Assembly (NCBI GenBank): GCA_050729835.1
Contig: JBOHLS010000003.1
Coordinates: 115,194-179,193, forward strand
DNA length: 64,000 nt
Reading direction: 5' to 3'
DNA from: REEB95 sp050729835
GTDB taxonomy: Bacteria; Pseudomonadota; Alphaproteobacteria; ATCC43930; CGMCC-115725
The position numbers and the translations under genes were made by a program. Positions 17,077-26,709 of the stretch are shown piece after piece; position 1 is the stretch's first letter; every line of letters starts with the position of its first letter. A model generated the notes under the pieces. That model was not told the DNA's origin, did no database searches, and was given only the letters and a program-made list of their open reading frames with translations.

Positions 17077-17420
17077 TCCGGCTTAGCACGATCCTCTGGA
17101 CGCTGGCGGTGGTGATCGCCGGTTACGCGATGTTCCAGGTCAAGTTCCACGTCGCCAAGCTCGACGACGAGTTCGCACGCCTCAACCGCCAAATCGCTGC
17201 GACCCGCGAGGAGACCCGCGTGCTCGACGCCGAATGGACGCTGCTCGACGATCCGCAGCGGCTCGACCGGCTCAATGGCGCGTTCCTGAAATTGCAGCTG
17301 GTGGCGCCGGCGCAAATCGTGCCGCAGGCGCAGCTTAGCCAAATTCCGCTGCGCAACGTTCCGGCGACGGCGGCCGTGACCACGCCGCCGCAAGTCGCGA
17401 GCATGGGGGCGCTGCGATGA
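17073..17420 (+). CDS. ftsL: Cell division protein FtsL
   Basis: FtsL is a small bitopic divisome protein that, with FtsB and FtsQ, activates septal peptidoglycan synthesis. This 115-residue protein has one membrane helix at about 5-24, then a periplasmic coiled coil with repeated Leu positions (VAKLDDEFARLNRQIAATRE). It is assigned mainly from size, topology and its fixed place between rsmH and ftsI; FtsL sequences diverge strongly. Both junctions are 4-base ATGA overlaps, pointing to coupled translation. No ftsB is present in the window. Confidence 0.88.
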   Translation: MIRLSTILWTLAVVIAGYAMFQVKFHVAKLDDEFARLNRQIAATREETRVLDAEWTLLDDPQRLDRLNGAFLKLQLVAPAQIVPQAQLSQIPLRNVPATAAVTTPPQVASMGALR

Positions 17421-19165
17421 AGCGTTCGCCCGACGGCGTGCGCGACGATCCCTGCCGGCCCCGCCATTACCGGCCGCAGGCGAGCGCGCCGGCGCCGTCC
17501 GAGGGGCCGGCGCAGGACGCCATCGAGCTCAGCCACACCCGCCTGCTGATCACCGGCGCATTGTTCCTGCTCGCCTTCATGGTCATCGGCGCGCGGCTGG
17601 TCGAGGTGGCCGGCTTCAAGGCCGGCGACGTTCGGCTTGCCCACGGCCATGCCGCGGCGAAAACGGTGGCGACGCGCGCCAACATCGTCGACCGCAACGG
17701 CGTGCTGCTGGCGACGACGCTCGAGGCGCCATCGCTGTTCGCGAACCCGAAACTGATCGACGACAAGCGCGAAGCGGCGCGCCGGCTCGCGGCGATCCTG
17801 CCCGAGATGACCGAAAGCGAAATCTACGCGCGGCTCGATACGGACAAGAGTTTCGTCTGGCTCGATCGCCGCCTCACGCCGCGCCAGGAGAACGCGGTCA
17901 ACGCGCTCGGCATACCGGGGCTGCAATTCCAGGACGAAGGCAAGCGCGTCTACCCCGAAGGCGCCTTGACGGCGCATGCCGTCGGCTATGTCGGCATCGA
18001 CGACAACGGACTCGCCGGCATCGAGCGCAGCTTCGACCGGGCCCTGAAGCGCAGCGACCAGCCGGTGGAACTGTCACTCGACGTGCGGCTGCAATACATC
18101 CTGCACAGCGAGATCGCGCGGCAGGTCGACGAGTTCAAGGCCATCGGCGCTGCCGGACTGATCATGGACGTGCGCGACAGCGAAGTCCTGGCGCTGGTTT
18201 CGCTGCCGGATTTCGATCCGGCCAACCCGGGCGCCGCCACGCCCGCCGAGCTCTTCAACCGCGCAACGCTCGGCACCTACGAGCTCGGCTCGGTGATGAA
18301 GATCTTCAACACCGCCATGGTGCTCGACGACGGCGTCGCGACCCTCGCCTCGACTTTCGACGCGACCAAGCCGCTGCAGGTCGGCCGGTTCCTCATCCAC
18401 GATTACGAGCCGAAGAAGCGCTGGCTGAACGTGCCGGAGATATTCGAGTACTCGTCGAACATCGGCTCGGCACGCGAGGCAGCGGCGGCCGGGGCGGACC
18501 GTCAGCGCGCGTTCTTCACGCGGCTCGACCTGCTGCATCCGCCGGCCTTCGAGCTGGCCGAGGGCACGCCGCTTTATCCGAATCCGTGGCGGCCGATCAA
18601 TGTCATGACGATGGCCTTCGGCCACGGCATCGCGATCAGCCCGTTGCAGCTCGCGGCCGGCGCGAGCGCGATCGTCAACGGCGGCATCTACTATCCGCCG
18701 ACCATCATCAAGCGCCCCAACGGTGTACCGCCGAACGGCCGCCGCGTCGTCTCGGCGGCGACTTCGGCCGACATGCGACAGCTGATGCGGCTGGTCGTCG
18801 AGGGTGGTACCGGCAAGTTCGCCCGCAGCTCGGGCTATCTTATCGGCGGCAAGACCGGCACGGCCGAGAAGGACGCCGCCGGCCGCTACGAGACCCATAA
18901 GCTGCTGTCATCCTTCCTCGGCGTGTTTCCGATCAACGACCCGCGATACCTGGTTCTGGTGATGCTCGACGAGCCGCATGGCGATCGCAGCACCGGCGGC
19001 TTCGCCACCGGCGGCATGGTCGCCGCCCCGGCGGTCAAGCGCATCGTCATGCGCATGGCACCGATCGTCGGAATTCCTCCAGTGGACCAAAATTCGCCCG
19101 AAATTCGCCGTTCTCTGATGGTCGGCTTGCCCAGCCCGCAGGGACGGAAACTTGCGGCTAACTGA
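17417..19165 (+). CDS. ftsI: Septal peptidoglycan transpeptidase FtsI (PBP3)
   Basis: FtsI cross-links septal peptidoglycan as the partner of FtsW. The 582-residue protein has a short cytoplasmic tail, a membrane anchor near 37-58, a pedestal domain, and the penicillin-binding transpeptidase domain. The three active-site motifs are in order: SVMK with nucleophile Ser292 and Lys295, SSN at 346-348, and KTG at 479-481. Class B: no glycosyltransferase domain. It overlaps ftsL by 4 bases and murE by 14 bases. Confidence 0.97.
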   Translation: MKRSPDGVRDDPCRPRHYRPQASAPAPSEGPAQDAIELSHTRLLITGALFLLAFMVIGARLVEVAGFKAGDVRLAHGHAAAKTVATRANIVDRNGVLLATTLEAPSLFANPKLIDDKREAARRLAAILPEMTESEIYARLDTDKSFVWLDRRLTPRQENAVNALGIPGLQFQDEGKRVYPEGALTAHAVGYVGIDDNGLAGIERSFDRALKRSDQPVELSLDVRLQYILHSEIARQVDEFKAIGAAGLIMDVRDSEVLALVSLPDFDPANPGAATPAELFNRATLGTYELGSVMKIFNTAMVLDDGVATLASTFDATKPLQVGRFLIHDYEPKKRWLNVPEIFEYSSNIGSAREAAAAGADRQRAFFTRLDLLHPPAFELAEGTPLYPNPWRPINVMTMAFGHGIAISPLQLAAGASAIVNGGIYYPPTIIKRPNGVPPNGRRVVSAATSADMRQLMRLVVEGGTGKFARSSGYLIGGKTGTAEKDAAGRYETHKLLSSFLGVFPINDPRYLVLVMLDEPHGDRSTGGFATGGMVAAPAVKRIVMRMAPIVGIPPVDQNSPEIRRSLMVGLPSPQGRKLAAN

Positions 19166-20627
19166 GATCATGGACGGCGGATCGCGCCCGCGTCGTGTTG
19201 CGCCATCGATGGGCGATCCCGAGATTCTTGGCCTGACTTCCGACTCCCGCGACGTGAAACCTGGTTATCTGTTCGCCGCCTTGGCCGGTGCGCGCGAGAG
19301 CGGTCGTCGCTATCTCGACGACGCGCTTGCCCGCGGCGCTGCCGCGATCCTCACCGACGCTGCGCCGCTCAACCATCCGATCGGCGTGCCGGTGATCGCC
19401 GACGCCAATCCACGCCGCCGGCTGGCGCGGATGGCTGCCCGGTTCTATGCGCCGCAGCCGGCGACGATTGCGGCGGTCACCGGCACCAACGGCAAGACTT
19501 CGGTCGCGGTCTTCACGCGCCAGATCTGGGCGGCGCAGGGCCTCAAGGCGGCGAGCCTCGGCACCATCGGGCTGGTGGCGCCGGGCGTGGTACGGCCAGG
19601 CGCGCTGACCACGCCCGATCCGGTCAAGCTGCACGCGATGCTGCGTGACCTGATGCACGCGGGCGTTGAGCATGTCGCGCTCGAAGCGTCGTCGCACGGC
19701 CTCGACCAGTTCCGGCTCGACGGCCTGACGTTGGCGGCGGCCGCCTTCACCAACCTGACGCGCGATCATCTCGATTACCACGGCGACATGGCGCATTATT
19801 TCGCCACCAAGCGGCGCCTGTTCGCCGAGCTGCTGCCGGCGTCGGGCAGCGCGGTGATCAACCTCGACGACGAATCCGGCCGGACGCTGATCGGCGTCGC
19901 CAAGGCCCGCGGCCAGCGCGTCATCGCCTATGGAGCCGCGCCCGACGCCGAGCTCAGGCTGATCGCCGCCACACCGACCGCACGTGGGCTGGCGATCGAG
20001 ATCGCCGCCTTCGGCGCGCGGCCGCGGCAGACCGAGCTGCCGCTGCTCGGCACATTCCAGGCCATGAATGCCCTGGCCGCGGTCGGCCTCGCGGTCGTCA
20101 CTGGGACGACGCCGGAAGCGGCGCTCGACGTCCTGCCGCATCTCGCAGGCGTGCCGGGCCGCATGGAGCTAGCCGCCACCCATCCTTCCGGCGCGCCGCT
20201 GATCGTCGATTACGCACACACGCCCGACGCGCTCGAGACCGCGCTCAAGGCGCTACGGCCGCATGCCGCGAAGCGGCTGGTGGTGGTCTTCGGTTGCGGC
20301 GGCGACCGAGACGCGGGCAAGCGGCCGCAGATGGGCGCCATCGCCGCACGGCTTGCCGATGTCGCCATCGTCACCGACGACAATCCGCGCTCCGAGGACG
20401 CGACGGGGATCCGCCGCGCCATCCTTGCCGCCTGTCCGGGCGGGCACGAGATCGGCGACCGGCGCGCCGCCATCCGCACCGCCGCGAAATCGCTTGCCGC
20501 TGGCGACCTACTGCTGATCGCCGGCAAGGGCCACGAGAGCGGCCAGATCGTCGGCGCGCGGACTGTGCCGTTCGACGACCGGATCGAAGCCCGCGCCGCG
20601 ATCGGCGCCCTCGGAGGCGCCGTATGA
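19152..20627 (+). CDS. murE: UDP-MurNAc-tripeptide synthetase MurE (meso-diaminopimelate adding)
   Basis: MurE adds the third residue to the UDP-MurNAc dipeptide, using ATP. The 491-residue product has the Mur-ligase ATP loop GTNGKTS near residues 112-118 and the DNPR motif at 410-413. DNPR marks enzymes specific for meso-diaminopimelate rather than lysine, so the wall is DAP-type. The start is TTG 19152 (LRLTEIM, with GGACGGAA upstream), inside the end of ftsI; ATG 19170 would shorten it by six residues. It overlaps murF by 4 bases. Confidence 0.96.
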   Translation: MRLTEIMDGGSRPRRVAPSMGDPEILGLTSDSRDVKPGYLFAALAGARESGRRYLDDALARGAAAILTDAAPLNHPIGVPVIADANPRRRLARMAARFYAPQPATIAAVTGTNGKTSVAVFTRQIWAAQGLKAASLGTIGLVAPGVVRPGALTTPDPVKLHAMLRDLMHAGVEHVALEASSHGLDQFRLDGLTLAAAAFTNLTRDHLDYHGDMAHYFATKRRLFAELLPASGSAVINLDDESGRTLIGVAKARGQRVIAYGAAPDAELRLIAATPTARGLAIEIAAFGARPRQTELPLLGTFQAMNALAAVGLAVVTGTTPEAALDVLPHLAGVPGRMELAATHPSGAPLIVDYAHTPDALETALKALRPHAAKRLVVVFGCGGDRDAGKRPQMGAIAARLADVAIVTDDNPRSEDATGIRRAILAACPGGHEIGDRRAAIRTAAKSLAAGDLLLIAGKGHESGQIVGARTVPFDDRIEARAAIGALGGAV

Positions 20628-22024
20628 GCGCGCTGTGGACCGCGGCGGAAGCCGCCGTCGCCACCGACGGCACGAATACCGCCGCCTGGAGTGCGCAAGG
20701 CGTGTCGATCGACAGCCGGTCACTGCTGCCCGGCGATCTCTTCGTCGCGCTCAAGGGACCGAAATTCGACGCGCACGAATTCGTCGCCGCCGCCTTCGGC
20801 AAGGGCGCCGTGGCGGCGATGGTCGCCAGGGTCATGCCCGGCGCGACCAAGCCGCTGCTCGCAGTCGCCGATACCCAGAAAGGACTCGAGGACCTCGGCC
20901 GCGCCGCGCGTGCCCGCACCGCCGCCAAGATCGTCGGCGTCACTGGCAGTGTCGGCAAGACCGGGACCAAAGAGGCGCTGCGCCATGCCTTCGAGCGCCA
21001 GGGCGCGACGCATGCTTCGTCCGGCAGCCTCAACAACCAGTGGGGCGTGCCCTTGTCGCTGGCGCGCATGCCGCAGGACACCGTCTACGGCGTGTTCGAG
21101 ATGGGCATGAATCATCCCGGCGAGATCGACGCCCTGACGCGCTTGGTGCGGCCCGACGTCGCGGTCATCACCACGATCGAGCCGGCCCATCTCGGCTTCT
21201 TTCCGTCGGTCGAGGCCATCGCCGACGCCAAGGCCGAGATCTTCAACGGCATGGAGCCACGCGGTTGCGTCGTGATCAATCGCGACAACCCGTATTTCGG
21301 CCGCCTGGCCGAACGGGCGAAGGCCGCCGGCGTCGGCCGCGTCATAGATTTTGGCACTCATGCCGACGCGGCGGTGTATCTGATCGATTGCCATCTGCAC
21401 GCCAGCGCCAGCGCGGTCACCGCCTCGGTCCAGGGCGAGATCGTCGATTACTGCCTATCGCTGCCGGGCCGCCACTGGGTGATGAACAGCCTGGCCGTCC
21501 TCGCTGCGGTGCGCGCCGCCGGCGGCGATATCGGTACGGCGGCGGCGGCGATGGCGACGCTCGAGCCGATGGCCGGGCGCGGCCTGCGGCGCAAGATCGC
21601 GGCGGCCGGCGGCGACGCCCTGCTGATCGACGAAAGCTACAACGCCAGCCCGGCGTCGATGCGCGCGGCGATCGCCGTGCTGGGAGCGACGCCGCCGCAA
21701 GGCGACGGTCGCCGCATCGCCGTGCTCGGCGACATGCTCGAGCTGGGCGCCGACGCGGCGCGGCTCCACGCCGAGCTCACCGGGCCCTTGCAGGATGCCG
21801 GCGTCGATCTGGTCTTCACCGTCGGCGAGGGGATGCGCGCGCTCTACGACGCGCTGCCGGCGCGGCGGCGAGGCGCACATGCCGCGACCGCGGCCGAGAT
21901 GGCGGAGACCACGGCGCGCCGGCTCAAAGGTGGCGACGTCGTTATGGTCAAGGGCTCGTACGGCAGCCGCATGCGCGACGTGATCGCGCGCCTGTCGGCG
22001 GCCGCCGAGCCGGCGAGGCACTGA
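20624..22024 (+). CDS. murF: UDP-MurNAc-pentapeptide synthetase MurF
   Basis: MurF joins D-Ala-D-Ala (from the ddl product) to UDP-MurNAc-tripeptide, completing the pentapeptide. The 466-residue protein has the N-terminal substrate-binding region (VSIDSRSLLPGDLFVAL), the ATP loop GSVGKTGTK near residues 107-115, the central HPGEID block, and the C-terminal domain with DESYNASPASM. The start is ATG 20624, overlapping the murE stop. Three bases separate it from mraY. Confidence 0.97.
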   Translation: MSALWTAAEAAVATDGTNTAAWSAQGVSIDSRSLLPGDLFVALKGPKFDAHEFVAAAFGKGAVAAMVARVMPGATKPLLAVADTQKGLEDLGRAARARTAAKIVGVTGSVGKTGTKEALRHAFERQGATHASSGSLNNQWGVPLSLARMPQDTVYGVFEMGMNHPGEIDALTRLVRPDVAVITTIEPAHLGFFPSVEAIADAKAEIFNGMEPRGCVVINRDNPYFGRLAERAKAAGVGRVIDFGTHADAAVYLIDCHLHASASAVTASVQGEIVDYCLSLPGRHWVMNSLAVLAAVRAAGGDIGTAAAAMATLEPMAGRGLRRKIAAAGGDALLIDESYNASPASMRAAIAVLGATPPQGDGRRIAVLGDMLELGADAARLHAELTGPLQDAGVDLVFTVGEGMRALYDALPARRRGAHAATAAEMAETTARRLKGGDVVMVKGSYGSRMRDVIARLSAAAEPARH

Positions 22025-22027
22025 ACC

Positions 22028-23116
22028 ATGCTGTATCTGCTCTTCGCTCCGCTCGCCGAACGCTTCGTGGCCTTCAACCTGTTCCGCTACATCACCTTCC
22101 GCTCGGGCGGCGCGGTCGTCACCGCGCTGATCATCAGCTTCATCTGCGGGCCGTCGATCATCGCCTGGCTGCGCTCCAAACAGGCCCACGGCCAGCCGAT
22201 CCGCATCGACGGGCCGGAAAGCCATCTTTTGACCAAGAAGGGCACGCCCACCATGGGCGGGTTCCTCATCCTGCTGGCGATCACCGGCTCGACCCTGCTC
22301 TGGGCCGATCTCTCCAATCCCTATATCTGGGTGACGCTGTTCGTCACCGTCGGCTTCGGAACCGTCGGGTTCTTCGACGACTACCGCAAGCTGACGCGCC
22401 GCTCGCACAAAGGGCTTTCGAGCCGCGCCAAGTTCCTGATCGAGCTGGCGATCAGCGCCATCGCCGCCTATGCCGTGATGCTGATCACCCATCCGCCGCT
22501 CGGTACCTCGCTGGCGGTGCCGTTCTTCAAGGGCGTGCTGCCCGATCTCGGCTGGTTCTTCCTGGTCTTCGCCGCCTTCGTGATCACCGGCGCGTCCAAT
22601 GCGGTCAATCTGACCGACGGCCTCGACGGCCTCGCGATCGTGCCGGCGATGATCGCCGGCGGCTGCTTCGCGCTGATCTCCTATCTCGTCGGCAATCTCG
22701 TCTTCGCCAACTACCTCCAGCTCTGGCACGTCGCCGGCGCCGGCGAGTTGGCGGTGTTCTGCGGCTCGTTGGTCGGCGCGGCGCTCGGCTTCCTCTGGTT
22801 CAACGCGCCGCCGGCCATGGTGTTCATGGGCGACACCGGGTCGCTGGCGATCGGCGCCGCGCTCGGCATCGTCGCCGTCGTCACCAAGCACGAGCTCGTC
22901 CTGGTGATCATCGGCGGCTTGTTCGTGCTCGAGACGGTCTCGGTGATCGTCCAGGTGGTGAGCTTCAGGCTCACCGGCCGGCGCGTCTTCCGCATGGCGC
23001 CGCTCCACCATCATTTCGAGAAGAAGGGCTGGCAGGAGCCGACGATCGTCATCCGCTTCTGGATCATCGCCTCGATCCTCGCGATCGCGGGCCTTTCCAC
23101 CCTCAAGCTGCGGTGA
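22028..23116 (+). CDS. mraY: Phospho-MurNAc-pentapeptide transferase MraY
   Basis: MraY transfers phospho-MurNAc-pentapeptide from UDP to undecaprenyl phosphate, making lipid I. The 362-residue product has about ten membrane helices. The metal-binding aspartates appear in FFDDYRKLTRRSHKGL and in NLTDGLDGLA, and the C-terminal cytosolic HHHFEKKGW motif is intact. The lipid carrier it uses is regenerated by UppP, encoded at 47.8-48.6 kb. Confidence 0.98.
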   Translation: MLYLLFAPLAERFVAFNLFRYITFRSGGAVVTALIISFICGPSIIAWLRSKQAHGQPIRIDGPESHLLTKKGTPTMGGFLILLAITGSTLLWADLSNPYIWVTLFVTVGFGTVGFFDDYRKLTRRSHKGLSSRAKFLIELAISAIAAYAVMLITHPPLGTSLAVPFFKGVLPDLGWFFLVFAAFVITGASNAVNLTDGLDGLAIVPAMIAGGCFALISYLVGNLVFANYLQLWHVAGAGELAVFCGSLVGAALGFLWFNAPPAMVFMGDTGSLAIGAALGIVAVVTKHELVLVIIGGLFVLETVSVIVQVVSFRLTGRRVFRMAPLHHHFEKKGWQEPTIVIRFWIIASILAIAGLSTLKLR

Positions 23117-23120
23117 GGCG

Positions 23121-24503
23121 ATGATCGAGATCGGCCAGTTCCGCAACCAGACGGTCGCCGTGCTCGGCTTGGCGCGCTCGGGCCTTGCCGCAGCGGCGGC
23201 GCTGAAGCGCGGCGGCGCCCGGGTCGTCACCTGGGACGACGCGGCGAGCCGCCGCGAGGCGGCGACACACGCCGGCTTCGACCTCGTCGATCTCGCGACC
23301 GATCTCGCCGGCGCCAAGGCGCTGGTGCTATCGCCCGGCATTCCCCACACCTTCCCGCAACCGCATCCCGCAGCGGCGCGCGCCAAGGCGGCCGGCGTGC
23401 CGATCATCGGCGACATCGAGCTCTTGGCCCTGGCGCAGAAAGTGGCGCGCTTCGCCGGCATCACCGGCACCAACGGCAAGTCGACGACCACCGCCCTGAC
23501 CGCGCATATCCTGGCGGAAACCGGACGCAAGGTGGCGGTCGGCGGCAATCTCGGCGTGCCGGCGCTGCTGCTCAAGGCGCTCGGCGTCGACGGCATCTAC
23601 GTGCTGGAGATCAGCTCCTACCAGCTCGAGCTGACCCGCAGCCTCGTGCTCGACGTCGCGGTGCTGCTCAACATCACACCCGACCATCTCGACCGCCACG
23701 GCGGCATGGACGGCTACGTCGCCGCCAAGCGGCGGCTGTTCAACGGCCAGAGCACGCGACAGACCGCCATCATCGGGGTCGACGACGACATCTGCCGCGG
23801 CATCTTCACGACCCTGAAAGCCGCCGGGCAGCAGCGCGTCCTGCCGATCTCGGCGCATCGGACCGTCGCTGGCGGGGTCTATGTCGCGGACGGTGCGCTG
23901 ATCGACGATCTCAACGGCGGAGCGCGGCCGGTGCTGACGATGGCCGAAGCGCCGCGGCTGCCCGGCGCGCATAACGGCCAGAACGCCGCCGCGGCCTATG
24001 CCGCCGCGCGGGCGCTCGGCTGCGAGCCCGACGCGGTGGCGCGCGCGATCAAGACTTTTCCCGGCTTGGCGCATCGCCAGGAATGGGTCGCGACCATCGA
24101 TGGCGTCCGCTACGTCAACGATTCGAAGGCGACCAACGCCGACGCTGCCGAGAAGGCGCTAGTCTGCTACGACGACATCTACTGGATCGCTGGCGGCAAG
24201 CCCAAGGAAGAAGGCATTGACGCCTTGGCGCCGCTCTTTCCGCGCATCCGCCGCGCTTTCCTGATCGGCGAGGCGGCCGAACGATTCGCGCGCACGCTCG
24301 ACGGCCGCGTCGCCTACGAGATCGCCGGCACGCTCGATGCCGCGCTTGCGGCCGCACGCCATGCCGCGCTCAACGATCGCCGGCGCGGCGCAGTGGTCCT
24401 GCTCTCGCCGGCCTGCGCCTCGTTCGACCAGTTCCGCGACTTCGAGGACCGCGGCGACCATTTCCACCACCTGGTCGAGCAGCTGCCCGGGAGGCGCGCG
24501 TGA
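23121..24503 (+). CDS. murD: UDP-MurNAc-L-alanine:D-glutamate ligase MurD
   Basis: MurD adds D-glutamate to UDP-MurNAc-L-Ala. The 460-residue product has an N-terminal Rossmann segment (VAVLGLARSGLAAAAAL), the ATP loop GITGTNGKSTTTAL near residues 113-126, the ISSYQLE segment and the C-terminal VNDSKATN block. Four bases separate it from mraY, and it overlaps ftsW by 4. Confidence 0.97.
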   Translation: MIEIGQFRNQTVAVLGLARSGLAAAAALKRGGARVVTWDDAASRREAATHAGFDLVDLATDLAGAKALVLSPGIPHTFPQPHPAAARAKAAGVPIIGDIELLALAQKVARFAGITGTNGKSTTTALTAHILAETGRKVAVGGNLGVPALLLKALGVDGIYVLEISSYQLELTRSLVLDVAVLLNITPDHLDRHGGMDGYVAAKRRLFNGQSTRQTAIIGVDDDICRGIFTTLKAAGQQRVLPISAHRTVAGGVYVADGALIDDLNGGARPVLTMAEAPRLPGAHNGQNAAAAYAAARALGCEPDAVARAIKTFPGLAHRQEWVATIDGVRYVNDSKATNADAAEKALVCYDDIYWIAGGKPKEEGIDALAPLFPRIRRAFLIGEAAERFARTLDGRVAYEIAGTLDAALAAARHAALNDRRRGAVVLLSPACASFDQFRDFEDRGDHFHHLVEQLPGRRA

Positions 24504-25618
24504 ATTTCGCCCGCACCGATCGCAGCGCCGTGGCGCAATGGTGGTGGACCGTCGACCGCTGGACGCTAGCTGCGCTCGCCGGACTGATCGCCTTCGGCTC
24601 GTTGCTGGTGATGACGGCGAGTCCGGCGGTCGCCATCCATATGCATACCGACCGGCTGCATTTCGTCGTGCGCTATTTTGCCGTCCTGCCGGTGGCGATG
24701 GCGGCGATGTTCGTGATGTCGCTGCAGAATCCGCGCACCGTGCGCCGCGTTGCCATCGTCGGCTTCGCGATCTCGTTGGCCTTGCTGATCGCGACGCCAT
24801 TCGTCGGCGTCGAGGTCCTGGGCGCGCGACGGTGGATCGAGTTTGGCGGCTTTCAGCTGCAGTCTTCCGAGTTCGTCAAGCCCTGCTTCGCGGTGGTCTG
24901 TGCCTGGCTGTTCGCCAAGTCGCGCGAACAGCCGGATTTCCCCGGCCAGTGGATCGCCGTCGGGCTTTTCGCGGTCATCCTCATCCTGCTGATCCGCCAA
25001 CCCGATCTCGGCATGTCGGTGGTGGTCTCCGTGGTCTGGTTCACCCAGCTGTTCCTCGCCGGGCTGCGCATCGCCCAGGCGGCGATGGTGCTGGGCCTCG
25101 GCGCCGGCGGGCTGGTGGCGGCCTATTTCGCCCTGCCGCACGTCACCAGCCGCGTCGACCGGTTCTTCGATCCGGCCAGCGGCGATTCCTACCAGGTCGA
25201 CCGGGCGATGGACGCGTTCGTGCACGGCGGGTTGTGGGGCGTCGGCCCCGGCGAGGGCACGATCAAGCAGTCGCTGCCCGACGCGCACGCCGATTTCGTC
25301 TTCGCCGTCGCCGGCGAGGAGTTGGGCCTGTTCGTCTGCCTGATCATCGTCGCGCTCTTCGCCTTCATCGTGCTGCGCGGCTTCACGCGGCTATTGCAGG
25401 ACAACAACCTCGCGGTCGTGCTCGGCGCGACCGGCTTGTTCGTCCAGTTCGGGCTGCAGGCCGTGATCAACATGGCGTCGACCCTGCACCTGATGCCGAC
25501 CAAGGGCATGACGCTGCCGTTCCTGTCCTACGGCGGCTCGTCGCTGCTCTCGCTCGGCATCGGCATGGGCATGGCGCTGGCCTTGACGCGACGGCGCTTC
25601 GGCGGAGAGCCTACATGA
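24500..25618 (+). CDS. ftsW: Septal peptidoglycan polymerase FtsW (SEDS family)
   Basis: FtsW polymerises lipid II at the septum together with FtsI. The 372-residue protein has about ten membrane helices and the family signature KGMTLPFLSYGGSSLL near the C-terminus (about 335-350). The large periplasmic loop contains the SYQVDRAMDAF region with the catalytic acidic residue of SEDS proteins. It starts at GTG 24500 inside the murD stop; the alternative ATGs further in would remove the first helix. Confidence 0.97.
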   Translation: MNFARTDRSAVAQWWWTVDRWTLAALAGLIAFGSLLVMTASPAVAIHMHTDRLHFVVRYFAVLPVAMAAMFVMSLQNPRTVRRVAIVGFAISLALLIATPFVGVEVLGARRWIEFGGFQLQSSEFVKPCFAVVCAWLFAKSREQPDFPGQWIAVGLFAVILILLIRQPDLGMSVVVSVVWFTQLFLAGLRIAQAAMVLGLGAGGLVAAYFALPHVTSRVDRFFDPASGDSYQVDRAMDAFVHGGLWGVGPGEGTIKQSLPDAHADFVFAVAGEELGLFVCLIIVALFAFIVLRGFTRLLQDNNLAVVLGATGLFVQFGLQAVINMASTLHLMPTKGMTLPFLSYGGSSLLSLGIGMGMALALTRRRFGGEPT

Positions 25619-26709
25619 GCGCGCTCATCGTGCTAGCCGCCGGCGGCACAGGCGGCCACATGTTCCCCGCCGAGGCGCTGGCCGGCGAGCTGGTCGGGCG
25701 CGGCATCAAGGTCGCGCTGGTCACCGACAAGCGCGGCCAGGCCTTCGACAATCGGCTGCCCGGCGTAGCCCTGCACCGCGTTCGCGCCGGCCGGCCAAAC
25801 ACGGGCCTCGCCGGCAGGGTCATTGCCGTCTGCGAGATCGCGCTCGGCTTCCTCGCCGCGCGGCGCATTCTGCGCATGCTGGCGCCGACGGCGGCGGTCG
25901 GTTTCGGCGGTTATCCCTCGGTGCCGACCATGATGGCGGCGGCGCGTCTCGGCGTGCCGACCGTGATCCACGAGCAGAACGCCCGCCTCGGCCGCGCCAA
26001 TCGCTGGCTCGCGCCGCGGATGAAGCGTATCGCCACCTCGTTCGCGCAGGTCGACGGCCTCGGCGAAATCGACCGCCGGCGGATCGTCGAGACCGGCAAC
26101 CCGGTGCGGCCGGCGGCCGTGGCGGAGCACGGCACGCCCTATGCGCCGCCAGCGGCCGGGCCGATCAATCTGCTGATCGTCGGCGGCAGCCAAGGCGCGC
26201 GCATCCTCAGCGCCGTCGTTCCTGACGGGCTGGCGCTGCTGCCGGTCGGGATCAAGGTGCGTCTGTCGGTCGCCCAACAAGCGCGGCCGGAAGACGTCGA
26301 GACGGTGCGTCGCGCCTACGCCGGCAGCGGCATCCGCGCCGAAATCGCCCCCTTCTTCGCCGACGTGCCGGCACGCATGGCGCGCGCCCATCTGGTGATC
26401 TCGCGCGCCGGCGCCTCGAGCGTCGCCGAGCTCTGCGTCGTCGGCCGGCCGGCGATTCTCGTGCCCTACCGCCACGCCGCCGACGATCACCAGACCGCCA
26501 ACGCCGAGGCGCTGGCCGCCGCCGGCGCCGCCTGGGTGATGAGCGAGCCGGGCTTTACGGCGTCAGCGCTGGCCCAGCGGCTCGAGACATTGTTTGCGCA
26601 GCCCGCGCTGCTGGCCGCCGCAGCAGCCGCGGCGCAGCGCCATGCCCGGCCCGAGGCGGCGCGACGGCTCGCCGATCTGGTGCTCGAGACCGCGGGAGGC
26701 GTGCGATGA
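25615..26709 (+). CDS. murG: Lipid II synthase MurG (GlcNAc transferase)
   Basis: MurG adds GlcNAc from UDP-GlcNAc to lipid I on the inner face of the membrane. The 364-residue GT-B protein begins with the glycine loop AAGGTGGHMFPAEALA and has GFGGYPSVP, HEQNARLGRANR and the second-domain GGSQGAR loop near residue 190. It also has ISRAGASSVAEL followed by PYRHAADDHQTANA. The start ATG 25615 overlaps the ftsW stop by 4 bases; a long upstream extension of the frame is a shadow of ftsW. Confidence 0.97.
   Translation: MSALIVLAAGGTGGHMFPAEALAGELVGRGIKVALVTDKRGQAFDNRLPGVALHRVRAGRPNTGLAGRVIAVCEIALGFLAARRILRMLAPTAAVGFGGYPSVPTMMAAARLGVPTVIHEQNARLGRANRWLAPRMKRIATSFAQVDGLGEIDRRRIVETGNPVRPAAVAEHGTPYAPPAAGPINLLIVGGSQGARILSAVVPDGLALLPVGIKVRLSVAQQARPEDVETVRRAYAGSGIRAEIAPFFADVPARMARAHLVISRAGASSVAELCVVGRPAILVPYRHAADDHQTANAEALAAAGAAWVMSEPGFTASALAQRLETLFAQPALLAAAAAAAQRHARPEAARRLADLVLETAGGVR

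Noticed and set aside
21455..23596. A 713-codon antisense frame across murF, mraY and murD
   Set aside because: Low-complexity Asp/Glu/Arg/Gly translation typical of shadow frames; it crosses three certain genes and has no ribosome site.
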